This document shows, piece by piece, positions 1-5,999 of a stretch of 10,597 nucleotides of DNA. This stretch comes from an uncultured Bryobacterales bacterium (lineage in GTDB: Bacteria; Acidobacteriota; Terriglobia; Bryobacterales; UBA6623). The position numbers were made by a program, and so were the translations under genes. The notes beneath the pieces are model-generated. The model ran no database searches, was not told the DNA's origin, and was given only the letters and a program-made list of their open reading frames with translations. The DNA lies in NCBI GenBank assembly GCA_946887065.1, contig CAMPKL010000069.1, forward strand, positions 1-10,597, written 5' to 3'. Within the stretch, counting starts at the first letter, position 1, and each line of letters starts with the position of its first letter.

Positions 1-78
1 TCAGCCATCTATCTGCCGAGCATGGGTTCGGCCCGCGGCGAGGTGCGCCCGGATCAGACCGGAAGTAGGAATGACAAC
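1..78. other. Left-edge leader before the HAD-ATPase gene; no gene assigned
   Basis: The frame of the downstream gene stays open back to base 1 and has an in-frame ATG at 22, so a longer N-terminus cannot be formally excluded. The other two plus-strand frames close here, at a TAG (66-68) and at a TGA (80-82). The TGA overlaps the chosen ATG at 79 as ATGA, so either frame could be the tail of an upstream gene. The residues encoded before 79 show no recognisable domain. An AGGA at 67-70 lies eight bases before the ATG and is a reasonable ribosome binding site. Confidence 0.4.
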
Positions 79-1776
79 ATGAGATATCTCGCACTCGCCT
101 GCGACTATGACGGCACGCTCGCCTCCGGCGGCCGCGTCGACGGTAGCGTCCTACAGGCGCTGGAGCGCGTTCGCGCTTCCGGCCGCCGGTTGATCCTGGT
201 AACCGGCAGAGAACTGCCCGACCTGCAGCGCGTATTCCCTCGACTCGACCTTTTTGACCTCGTCGTTGCCGAGAATGGCGCCCTTCTTTACGATCCCGCG
301 AGCCGCGAAGAGACGCCTCTCGCCGAGTCTCCTCCGGCGCATTTCGCTGAGGAATTGGCTCGGCGGGGAGTCAATCCTTTGTCGCGGGGCCGCGTGATCG
401 TCGCGACCTGGTCGCCCAACGAAACTCTCGTGCTCCAGTGCATTCGCGAACTCGGCCTGGAGCTGCAGGTCATCTTCAACAAAGGCGCCGTGATGGTCCT
501 GCCTTCCGGCATCAATAAGGCCTTCGGGCTGGAAGAGGCTCTTACCAGGCTTAAACTCTCTCGGCATAACGCGGTCGGGGTCGGCGACGCCGAGAACGAC
601 CACGCCTTTCTCGACCTGTGTGAGTGCTCGGTCGCGGTGGCGAACGCGTTGCCCTCGGTGAAGGCGGACGTTGATACCGTCACCGCGGGGGATCACGGCG
701 AGGGCGTCGTCGAACTGGTCCACCGCCTAATTGATTCGGACTTGCAAGATTGCGGCCGGCGCCGGCGCGAGGTTTCGCTCGGACAGAGCGCCGACGGCGA
801 CGAACTCTCGACCGCGGCAATCGGCGAAAACCTGTTGGTCGCCGGCGCCTCGGGGAGCGGTAAATCCAGTCTGGCGAAGAACATCCTCGCAAGCCTCCGT
901 CAATGGAAGTACCAGTTCTGCATCGTCGACCCGGAGGGCGATTACGAAGGCTTGCCGGAAGCGGTGACGGTCGGGGACGGCGAGAACCCGCCTAGCTTGG
1001 ACGAAATTTGGGAGCTGCTGGAGCAGCCCCAGCAGAACGTCGTGGTCAACTTGTTGGCTGTCGCCATTGATCAAAGGCCCGAGTTCTTCGAGCGATTTCT
1101 CGAACGCATCCGGCCACTGCGAAAATCGGCGGGTCGGCCGCACCGTCTCATACTCGATGAGGCCCATCATCTTCTTCCGTCGTCGCGCCCCAAGGAGCTC
1201 GACCTAGCGGAGCATTCAGGCTCCCTCATCCTGCTGACCGTCCATCCTGATCACGTGTCGCGTTCCGCATTGGATTCGATCAACCACGTCCTCGTGGTCG
1301 GCAAACGTCCCGCTGAGTCCGTTCGAGCGTATGCTGACGCGACGGGCCGGGAGCCGCCGGAGCCTTTGCCGGAATCAGACGAGAAAGGCGCTTTGTCCTG
1401 GCCCCTGGACAGCAATCGCGTCATCGCGTTCCAGCCCGAGTTGTCTCCTGAAGGGCACAAAAGGCACAAGCGCAAGTATGCCAAAGGCGAACTTGGCGAC
1501 GACAAATGCTTCTATTTCCGCGGGCCGGACGGCCAACTCAATTTGAAGGCCGAAAACCTGATGACCTTCCTGCGGCTGGCGGACGGCGTTGACCAGCAGA
1601 CCTGGCTGTATCATCTGCGGCGGCACGATTACTCGCGGTGGTTTCGCGACGCGATCAAAGATGAATCGCTCGCCGCAGAGGCGGAAAAGGTTGAGGAGGC
1701 CAACGCCGCTTCGGCTGAGGAAAGCCGAGCCGCCATCCGGGCCGCCATCGAGCAGCGCTATACCGCGCCGGAATGA
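79..1776 (+). CDS. HAD-IIB-type phosphatase fused to a HerA/FtsK-like P-loop ATPase
   Basis: This 565-residue protein joins two enzymes. Residues about 1-220 form a haloacid-dehalogenase phosphatase with a small C2-type cap. Visible motifs are motif I DYDGT (nucleophile D9, acid D11), motif II VTGR (T42), a motif III lysine (K147 in INKAFGLEEAL) and motif IV GDAEND (D170, D174). Residues about 245-415 form a P-loop ATPase: Walker A GASGSGKSS (256-264) and Walker B RLILDEAHHLLP (D360, E361). The Walker B sequence and the LILLTVHPDH strand after it suggest a HerA/FtsK-like or DUF87-like domain. Residues about 455-530 form a third conserved-looking block (KRHKRKYAKG, FYFRGPDG, TWLYHLRRHDYSRWFRD) that I cannot name with confidence. 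The tail (535-560) is charged, alanine-rich and helical. No signal peptide or membrane segment is seen, so it is probably cytoplasmic. The start at 79 is preferred over 22 because HAD proteins begin just before the DxD strand and AGGA is well placed. The substrate is unknown; a sugar phosphate or phosphoglycolate is possible from the HAD subclass. Confidence 0.85.
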   Translation: MRYLALACDYDGTLASGGRVDGSVLQALERVRASGRRLILVTGRELPDLQRVFPRLDLFDLVVAENGALLYDPASREETPLAESPPAHFAEELARRGVNPLSRGRVIVATWSPNETLVLQCIRELGLELQVIFNKGAVMVLPSGINKAFGLEEALTRLKLSRHNAVGVGDAENDHAFLDLCECSVAVANALPSVKADVDTVTAGDHGEGVVELVHRLIDSDLQDCGRRRREVSLGQSADGDELSTAAIGENLLVAGASGSGKSSLAKNILASLRQWKYQFCIVDPEGDYEGLPEAVTVGDGENPPSLDEIWELLEQPQQNVVVNLLAVAIDQRPEFFERFLERIRPLRKSAGRPHRLILDEAHHLLPSSRPKELDLAEHSGSLILLTVHPDHVSRSALDSINHVLVVGKRPAESVRAYADATGREPPEPLPESDEKGALSWPLDSNRVIAFQPELSPEGHKRHKRKYAKGELGDDKCFYFRGPDGQLNLKAENLMTFLRLADGVDQQTWLYHLRRHDYSRWFRDAIKDESLAAEAEKVEEANAASAEESRAAIRAAIEQRYTAPE

Positions 1777-2372
1777 GTAGAGTGCTGAATGGCTGCGGCC
1801 GCTTTGTCCAGAAATAACTGGTGGACGCGGCGGTCGGCCGTCAACTCAGGATGAAATGAACCTGCCAGCACCAAGCCCTGTTCGACGAGGACAGGCACGC
1901 CTTCATCTTGAATTAGAATCTTCACGTCGGCGCCCACCTTGCGGATGATCGGCGCGCGGATGAACAGAGCCTCAATTTTCCCCGGGCCTGTACGGTCGAC
2001 GAACTCTTGCTCCGGCTCCAGACGGCGAATCGAGCTATCGACCTGTCTGCCGTAGGCGTTGCGTTCAATCTCGATGTCAATGAAGCCGAACGAGAACTGC
2101 ACGGGCGAAGAGACCACGCGCGCCGCCAAAATCGCGCCTGCGCAGGTGCCATAGATCGGACGCGTCCCGGCAAACGCTTTCAAGGGCTCAGCCAAGCCGT
2201 CCTCCAGCAACAGCTTGAGTATGGTCGTGCTCTCGCCGCCCGGGATAATTAGGCCGTCCACCAGACCCAACTCGTCTGCGGTACGGACCTGCCGCACATC
2301 CGCCCCAAGTTCGCGCAAGGCGCGCTCGTGGGCGGCAAAATCGCCCTGCAGGGCGAGGACGCCGATTTGCAT
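1758..2372 (-). CDS. pdxT: PdxT, glutaminase subunit of pyridoxal 5'-phosphate synthase
   Basis: PdxT hydrolyses glutamine and passes ammonia to PdxS for PLP synthesis in the cytoplasm. The 204-residue length fits the family. Visible features are the N-terminal IGVLALQGDF strand, the oxyanion-region motif IIPGGEST (42-49), the nucleophile C77 in YGTCAGAIL, and the H174/E176 pair in GSFHPELT, which complete a class I glutamine amidotransferase triad. It follows pdxS by 4 bp. No strong Shine-Dalgarno sequence is seen upstream, so translation is probably coupled to pdxS. The last 19 bases overlap the end of the HAD-ATPase gene on the other strand, leaving no room for a private terminator. Assignment is firm from motifs and from the neighbouring pdxS. 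Confidence 0.97.
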   Translation of the reverse strand: MQIGVLALQGDFAAHERALRELGADVRQVRTADELGLVDGLIIPGGESTTILKLLLEDGLAEPLKAFAGTRPIYGTCAGAILAARVVSSPVQFSFGFIDIEIERNAYGRQVDSSIRRLEPEQEFVDRTGPGKIEALFIRAPIIRKVGADVKILIQDEGVPVLVEQGLVLAGSFHPELTADRRVHQLFLDKAAAAIQHSTHSGAV

Positions 2373-2376
2373 GGCT

Positions 2377-3261
2377 TTAGACGCCGCGCGTGTGCATCAA
2401 CTCGTCTTGCGGAATCTTGGTGATGTCCAGGCCAGGCATCGCCTCGCCTAGATCCTCACAGGCTTCCAGCAGTTTGACCGGATCGTTGAAGTACGTCGCA
2501 GCCTTGACGATGGCCCGGGCGCGGCGTTCCGGATCGGACGACTTGAAGATGCCCGAGCCGACGAAGACCGTCTGCGCGCCCAGCTGCATGACAAGAGCCG
2601 CGTCCGCCGGGGTGGCGATGCCGCCCGCCGAGAAGTTGGGCACCGGCAACTCGCCGTGTTCGGCGACCCACTGCACCAACTCCAAAGGCGCCTGCAATTC
2701 TTTCGAGGCGACGACCAACTCATCTCTGCCCTTGACCGTCAACTCGCGCATTTCCTTCTGGATTGTGCGCATGTGACGCACTGCTTCGACGATGTTGCCC
2801 GAGCCGGCTTCGCCCTTGGTGCGGATCATCGCCGCGCCTTCAGCGATACGCCGCAAAGCTTCGCCTAAATTGCGAGCGCCGCAAACAAAAGGAACGCTGA
2901 AGGGATGCTTCCAGACGTGGTGGACGTCGTCCGCCATCGTAAGGACCTCGCTCTCATCGATGTAGTCGACCTTGAGAGCTTCTAAGATGCTGGCTTCCGC
3001 GAAGTGACCAATGCGGCATTTAGCCATCACGGGAATGCTGACGGTGGCCATGATCTCGCGAATCTTCGAGATCGGCGCCATGCGCGCCACGCCGCCCTCT
3101 TTGCGGATATCCGAGGGCACGCGTTCCAGCGCCATGACGGCGTTGGCGCCCGCCTTCTCCGCGATCAATGCTTGTTCGGCGTTGGTGACGTCCATAATGA
3201 CGCCGCCTTTTAATTGTTCCGCTAGGCCGATCTTAAGACGGAACTCATCGGTGAGGTACAT
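2377..3261 (-). CDS. pdxS: PdxS, synthase subunit of pyridoxal 5'-phosphate synthase
   Basis: PdxS is a TIM-barrel enzyme that builds PLP from ribose 5-phosphate (or ribulose 5-phosphate), glyceraldehyde 3-phosphate and ammonia from PdxT. The chosen start gives 294 residues, the usual family length. It places the key residues at their canonical numbers: D24 in VIMDV, K81 in [10 protein letters not shown] and K149 in IRTKGEAG. The frame opens 50 codons further upstream (to 3411), but that extension runs into the preceding hydrolase gene and is not PdxS-like. The start at 3261 has a strong ribosome binding site: GGAGAAGGA lies 6 bases before the ATG. A glycine-rich phosphate-binding stretch ([15 protein letters not shown], then FVGSGIFKS) is intact. 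pdxT follows after 4 bp. Confidence 0.98.
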   Translation of the reverse strand: MYLTDEFRLKIGLAEQLKGGVIMDVTNAEQALIAEKAGANAVMALERVPSDIRKEGGVARMAPISKIREIMATVSIPVMAKCRIGHFAEASILEALKVDYIDESEVLTMADDVHHVWKHPFSVPFVCGARNLGEALRRIAEGAAMIRTKGEAGSGNIVEAVRHMRTIQKEMRELTVKGRDELVVASKELQAPLELVQWVAEHGELPVPNFSAGGIATPADAALVMQLGAQTVFVGSGIFKSSDPERRARAIVKAATYFNDPVKLLEACEDLGEAMPGLDITKIPQDELMHTRGV

Positions 3262-3349
3262 CGTAGGTCCTTCTCCAATCTCATAGTATCTTGTGGAGGC
3301 GCCGTGGCCAACCAACTGGACAACCCCTTGGCGGGTGTCTGCGAGGACC
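3262..3349 (-). promoter_or_regulatory. Candidate internal promoter and ribosome binding site for pdxST
   Basis: This 88-bp gap is the only large one in the minus-strand gene run. Read on the minus strand it holds TTGGCC (3311-3306), a 17-base spacer and TACTAT (3288-3283). Each hexamer matches the sigma-70 consensus at 4 of 6 positions. A start near 3276 would give a leader of about 15 bases containing GGAGAAGGA before the pdxS ATG. It could let pdxST be expressed apart from the upstream genes. The match is modest and could be chance. Confidence 0.3.
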
Positions 3350-3907
3350 CTATTTAAGGAAGGGTAACATTTGCTTGAACTCCGTGCGGCGGGCATTGCC
3401 CAACAGCTCATAAATAGCCATCTCGGCGGACGAGATCACCACGCCCGCGGAGCGCATCCGCTCAAGACCCAATTCGTGACTGAAAGTCGCCCGGGCGCCG
3501 ACCGCGTCGGCAGCCACATGAACGTCGTAACCTGCCGCAAGGCCGCCCAGAGCGGTCTGCAGCACGCAGATGTGCGTCTCGACGCCCGCCAATAGCAACG
3601 ATGATCCCTCAGGCATGCGCTCGCGAACGGCCTCGAGGAACGGCTCATCGCCAAAACAACTAAAGCAAACCTTGTCGTACGTTTTTGCCGGCGTCGCCGC
3701 GGAAATTTCCGGCACCGTCGGCCCCAGGCCCTTGGAATATTGCGTTGTCACGAACGTCGGCAGACTTAGGATCTTGGCCAGCTCCAGCAGCTTATGCGTG
3801 TTCGCCAACACCGCGTCGGCGCCGTCGATCGCCGGCACGAGCTTCTCTTGCAGGTCGATCACGACGAGAGCGGTGGTCTGAGGGTTCAACAGCGAATTGC
3901 CGGCCAT
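3350..3907 (-). CDS. Isochorismatase-fold cysteine hydrolase, ISOC1/2-like
   Basis: This 185-residue protein has the cysteine-hydrolase triad of the isochorismatase/nicotinamidase fold: D18 in VVIDLQ, K79 in YDKVCFSC and C114 in [13 protein letters not shown]. The GVETHICV motif and the C-terminal layout ([17 protein letters not shown], then the [15 protein letters not shown] helix) resemble the ISOC1/ISOC2 and YcaC-like branch more than pyrazinamidases or true isochorismatases. The substrate is therefore unknown, and the name gives no reason to place it in menaquinone synthesis. No signal peptide is seen, so it is probably cytoplasmic. Its ATG directly abuts the stop of the prenyltransferase gene. 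A GAGG ribosome binding site lies inside the end of that gene, so the two are surely co-transcribed and probably coupled. A nucleophilic amide or ester hydrolase is the safest description. Confidence 0.9.
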   Translation of the reverse strand: MAGNSLLNPQTTALVVIDLQEKLVPAIDGADAVLANTHKLLELAKILSLPTFVTTQYSKGLGPTVPEISAATPAKTYDKVCFSCFGDEPFLEAVRERMPEGSSLLLAGVETHICVLQTALGGLAAGYDVHVAADAVGARATFSHELGLERMRSAGVVISSAEMAIYELLGNARRTEFKQMLPFLK

Positions 3908-4792
3908 CTAGAAACCTCGCGCTCCCATATCCGCCGCCCAGAACAAGAAAAACAAGACTCCCACGATGCCGTTGACTTGGAAGAATGCCGCATCGACCTT
4001 CGAGAAATCGTCAGCCGAAACCAGCCTGTGTTCCCAGCCCAGCAATGCCGCCGTCACAGCGACGCCGGCCAAGGCGATCCAGCCCAGGCCGCTGAGCGAC
4101 CACAACCAGAGCAACAGCCCCACCATGGCAACGTGCATCAGCCGCGACAGCATCAGGGCGCGCGCTGCTCCCAGCTTCGCCGGGATCGAATGCAATCCCT
4201 CGCGCTGGTCGAATTCCAAGTCCTGGCAGGCGTAAATGATGTCGAAGCCGCCCACCCACAACATGACTGCCGCCGTCAGCAGCGTGATCGGCCAGTCGAA
4301 CGAACCGCGAATCGCAATCCACGCAGCGAGCGGCGCGATGCCCAACGCCAGCCCAAGAATTAAGTGTGCCAACGCTGTGAAACGTTTGGCGTAGGAGTAC
4401 CCGCACACAATCGCCAGCGCCACCGGACTCAGCGCCAGGCACAGCGGATTCAACATCGCCGCGGCCGTAACGAACACAGCCGACCAGAAAACGATGAACC
4501 CCCACGTGAATGAGCGGGAGATCTGCCCCGCCGGAATCGCCCGCATGCTGGTCCGCGGATTCTTCGCATCGATATCCGCGTCAACGACCCGATTGAAGGC
4601 CATTGCGGCCGAACGCGCCGCGACCATGGCGACGACGATCCAGAAGAATTTAGAGACGAGAACGCTGGAGCTTAGCCCTTGACCGCGTACTGCCAACAGC
4701 GCGCCTGTCAGGGCGAACGGCAAGGCGAAGATCGAGTGCTCGAACTTAATCATTTCGAGCACGACGCGTGTCTTGTGAACGACTGCCTGCAC
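3908..4792 (-). CDS. mqnP: UbiA-family polyprenyltransferase, MqnP-like
   Basis: This integral membrane protein has 294 residues and about 8-9 hydrophobic segments. Both aspartate-rich prenyl-diphosphate motifs are present: N67, D71 and D75 in NRVVDADIDAKNPRT, and D184, D191 and D195 in DIIYACQDLEFDQ followed by EGLHSIPAKLG. The second motif, the N-terminal EMIKFEHSIFALPFAL and the C-terminal AAFFQVNGIVG match the UbiA-like group that serves menaquinone synthesis by the futalosine route (MqnP). It is often annotated as 4-hydroxybenzoate octaprenyltransferase. The Mqn assignment is inference, since no other mqn gene is in the window. Translation appears to begin at GTG, because an in-frame TAA lies directly before it and the next start, M14, would cut off the conserved amphipathic lead-in. 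The ribosome binding site is weak. It starts 8 bp after the TPR gene and its stop touches the hydrolase start. Confidence 0.88.
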   Translation of the reverse strand: MQAVVHKTRVVLEMIKFEHSIFALPFALTGALLAVRGQGLSSSVLVSKFFWIVVAMVAARSAAMAFNRVVDADIDAKNPRTSMRAIPAGQISRSFTWGFIVFWSAVFVTAAAMLNPLCLALSPVALAIVCGYSYAKRFTALAHLILGLALGIAPLAAWIAIRGSFDWPITLLTAAVMLWVGGFDIIYACQDLEFDQREGLHSIPAKLGAARALMLSRLMHVAMVGLLLWLWSLSGLGWIALAGVAVTAALLGWEHRLVSADDFSKVDAAFFQVNGIVGVLFFLFWAADMGARGF

Positions 4793-4800
4793 TTAGGCCA

Positions 4801-5925
4801 TCATATCGCCGCGCGGATCTTCGCTAGGGCCTGCTTGGCTTGTTCCTGGACTGGCCCCGGCGCATTCGCCGCCTCCGTCATCCAGTGCAAGGCCTGTTTG
4901 ATGTTGTCGCCTTGGACGTCGAGTTGGGCATAGCAAACGCCCAAATAGTAAGCCAGCAAGTTGTAACGCTCGCCGCCCTCCGCCTTCAGCACGTCGACTG
5001 TTTTGAGCAGATAGGCCCGGCCTGTACCATAGGCCTCTTTCGTGTTCTTGCCGACCCACGCGCGGCCCGCCGCGAAATTCGCGTAGGCTGTCATCTGCGT
5101 CTTCTGCGCTTCCCACTGTTCGCTGGTCATGTCGGCGGGCTGCTGCTTGGTCTCTAGGATCTTGAGCGCCCGTTCGGCGTGTTCAAGGGCAGCATCGAAG
5201 TTCTGTTTCCCCAGCTCTTCTTCGGCCAGCGTGTAGCGGTAGGACTCGTCGTCCACGCCCGCCTCAATCGATTTTCGTATCCAGGCAAGGGAGTTGGCTC
5301 GGTCGCCCGCTTGCTGGTACGTCTGAATGTAGCGCGGGTACATGTCTTGGGCGTACTCGCTCTCGGGATACTCCGTGCGGATGCGCTCCAGCCAGGCAAT
5401 CTTCTTCGCCGGATCGGTCTCGCCGAGAAACGCCATGTTTGACGCCCACGCCAGCCAGTCCAGGACGCCGCTGGCATACTCGCCGGGGAAACCCTCTTTC
5501 GTCGCCTGGACCTTTGCAAGAGGCTTGGTCAGGTCGATGGAAGGAGCCAACTCGTCCCAGCGCGCGAGACCGACGTACGCTTCATTGATGCGGTGGCGCA
5601 CTTCCAGATCATTTGGGGCCAGCTCAAGCAGTTGCAATCCGGCCTCAAGGGTCCTGTCGTGCATTCCGGCGTCTTTGCCGCTGATCAGAATGTTGTAGAG
5701 CGCGAAGGGGCGGTAAGGGCTGCGGGGGTGTTGCGCGGCGAACTCATCCAACACAGTTACGCGCTGCGCCGGGTCTTCCGTCCGGGCGGCATCCAAGACC
5801 AGATTGCGTTCTTCCGGCGATCCGCCGTCGAGAGCCGCTTGGCGAAAGTCGACTTGCGCCAGGCCAGGCGCGGAAAAGACGAGCAAGAAAAAGGAAATAA
5901 GGCGTCTCATGAACGGCATGGTCAT
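4801..5925 (-). CDS. Secreted tetratricopeptide-repeat protein
   Basis: This 374-residue protein starts with a Sec-type signal peptide: basic MRR, hydrophobic LISFFLLVFSAP and a likely cut after GLA, before QVDF. No lipobox cysteine is seen, so it should be periplasmic or otherwise exported. The rest is alpha-helical with degenerate tetratricopeptide-like repeats. The clearest run from about residue 180 to 265, with helix pairs around IAWLERIRTEYPESEYAQD, YIQTYQQAGDRANSLAWI and NFDAALEHAERALKIL. The last 90 residues read as Sel1/TPR-like helices. Three ATGs compete for the start (5925, 5919, 5910). None has a strong ribosome binding site, and all leave the signal peptide whole. It is first in the minus-strand gene run, 8 bp before the prenyltransferase. 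TPR domains bind proteins; the partner and role are unknown. Confidence 0.85.
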   Translation of the reverse strand: MTMPFMRRLISFFLLVFSAPGLAQVDFRQAALDGGSPEERNLVLDAARTEDPAQRVTVLDEFAAQHPRSPYRPFALYNILISGKDAGMHDRTLEAGLQLLELAPNDLEVRHRINEAYVGLARWDELAPSIDLTKPLAKVQATKEGFPGEYASGVLDWLAWASNMAFLGETDPAKKIAWLERIRTEYPESEYAQDMYPRYIQTYQQAGDRANSLAWIRKSIEAGVDDESYRYTLAEEELGKQNFDAALEHAERALKILETKQQPADMTSEQWEAQKTQMTAYANFAAGRAWVGKNTKEAYGTGRAYLLKTVDVLKAEGGERYNLLAYYLGVCYAQLDVQGDNIKQALHWMTEAANAPGPVQEQAKQALAKIRAAI

Positions 5926-5999
5926 GCTACGTCAATCATCGAACCGAGGCAAGGCCGGTTCAAGGCGGCCCAATCGCGGTTCGATAGAATGGACTTCGG
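5926..5999. promoter_or_regulatory. Divergent promoter region with three CGGTTC elements
   Basis: Only 74 bp separate the TPR gene (minus) and the ABC ATPase gene (plus). A perfect 9-bp inverted repeat, ATCGAACCG (5938-5946) and CGGTTCGAT (5977-5985), brackets the region. A third CGGTTC lies at 5956-5961, exactly 21 bp (two helical turns) before the one at 5977-5982. TAGAAT at 5985-5990 is a good plus-strand -10 match, five of six, and touches the right arm, though no convincing -35 was found. A weak minus-strand promoter (TTGAAC, 17 bases, GATGAT) can also be read. The layout suggests a shared regulator site; no regulator is identified. Confidence 0.4.

Noticed and set aside
22..78. Upstream ATG at 22 as start of the HAD-ATPase gene
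   Set aside because: The extra 19 residues are polar and low in structure, while ATG at 79 has AGGA at good distance and begins right at the first HAD strand.
151..723. Long minus-strand open frame opposite the HAD domain
   Set aside because: It lies wholly inside a gene with complete HAD motifs, and its product has no recognisable domain.
3262..3411. 50-codon N-terminal extension of pdxS
   Set aside because: It overlaps the end of the hydrolase gene, looks unlike PdxS, and shifts the catalytic lysines from their canonical positions 81 and 149.
3794..4363. 189-codon plus-strand open frame opposite the prenyltransferase and hydrolase
   Set aside because: It spans two real minus-strand genes, and its glutamine/arginine-rich product is typical of antisense translation.
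3350..4792. Isochorismatase plus UbiA as a classical menaquinone branch
   Set aside because: The hydrolase motifs fit the ISOC1/2-like branch, not true isochorismatase, and that enzyme is not part of menaquinone synthesis anyway. The shared name is misleading.
5978..5985. GGTTCGAT as a tRNA T-arm
   Set aside because: No cloverleaf, acceptor stem or anticodon arm surrounds it; it is better read as one arm of the inverted repeat.
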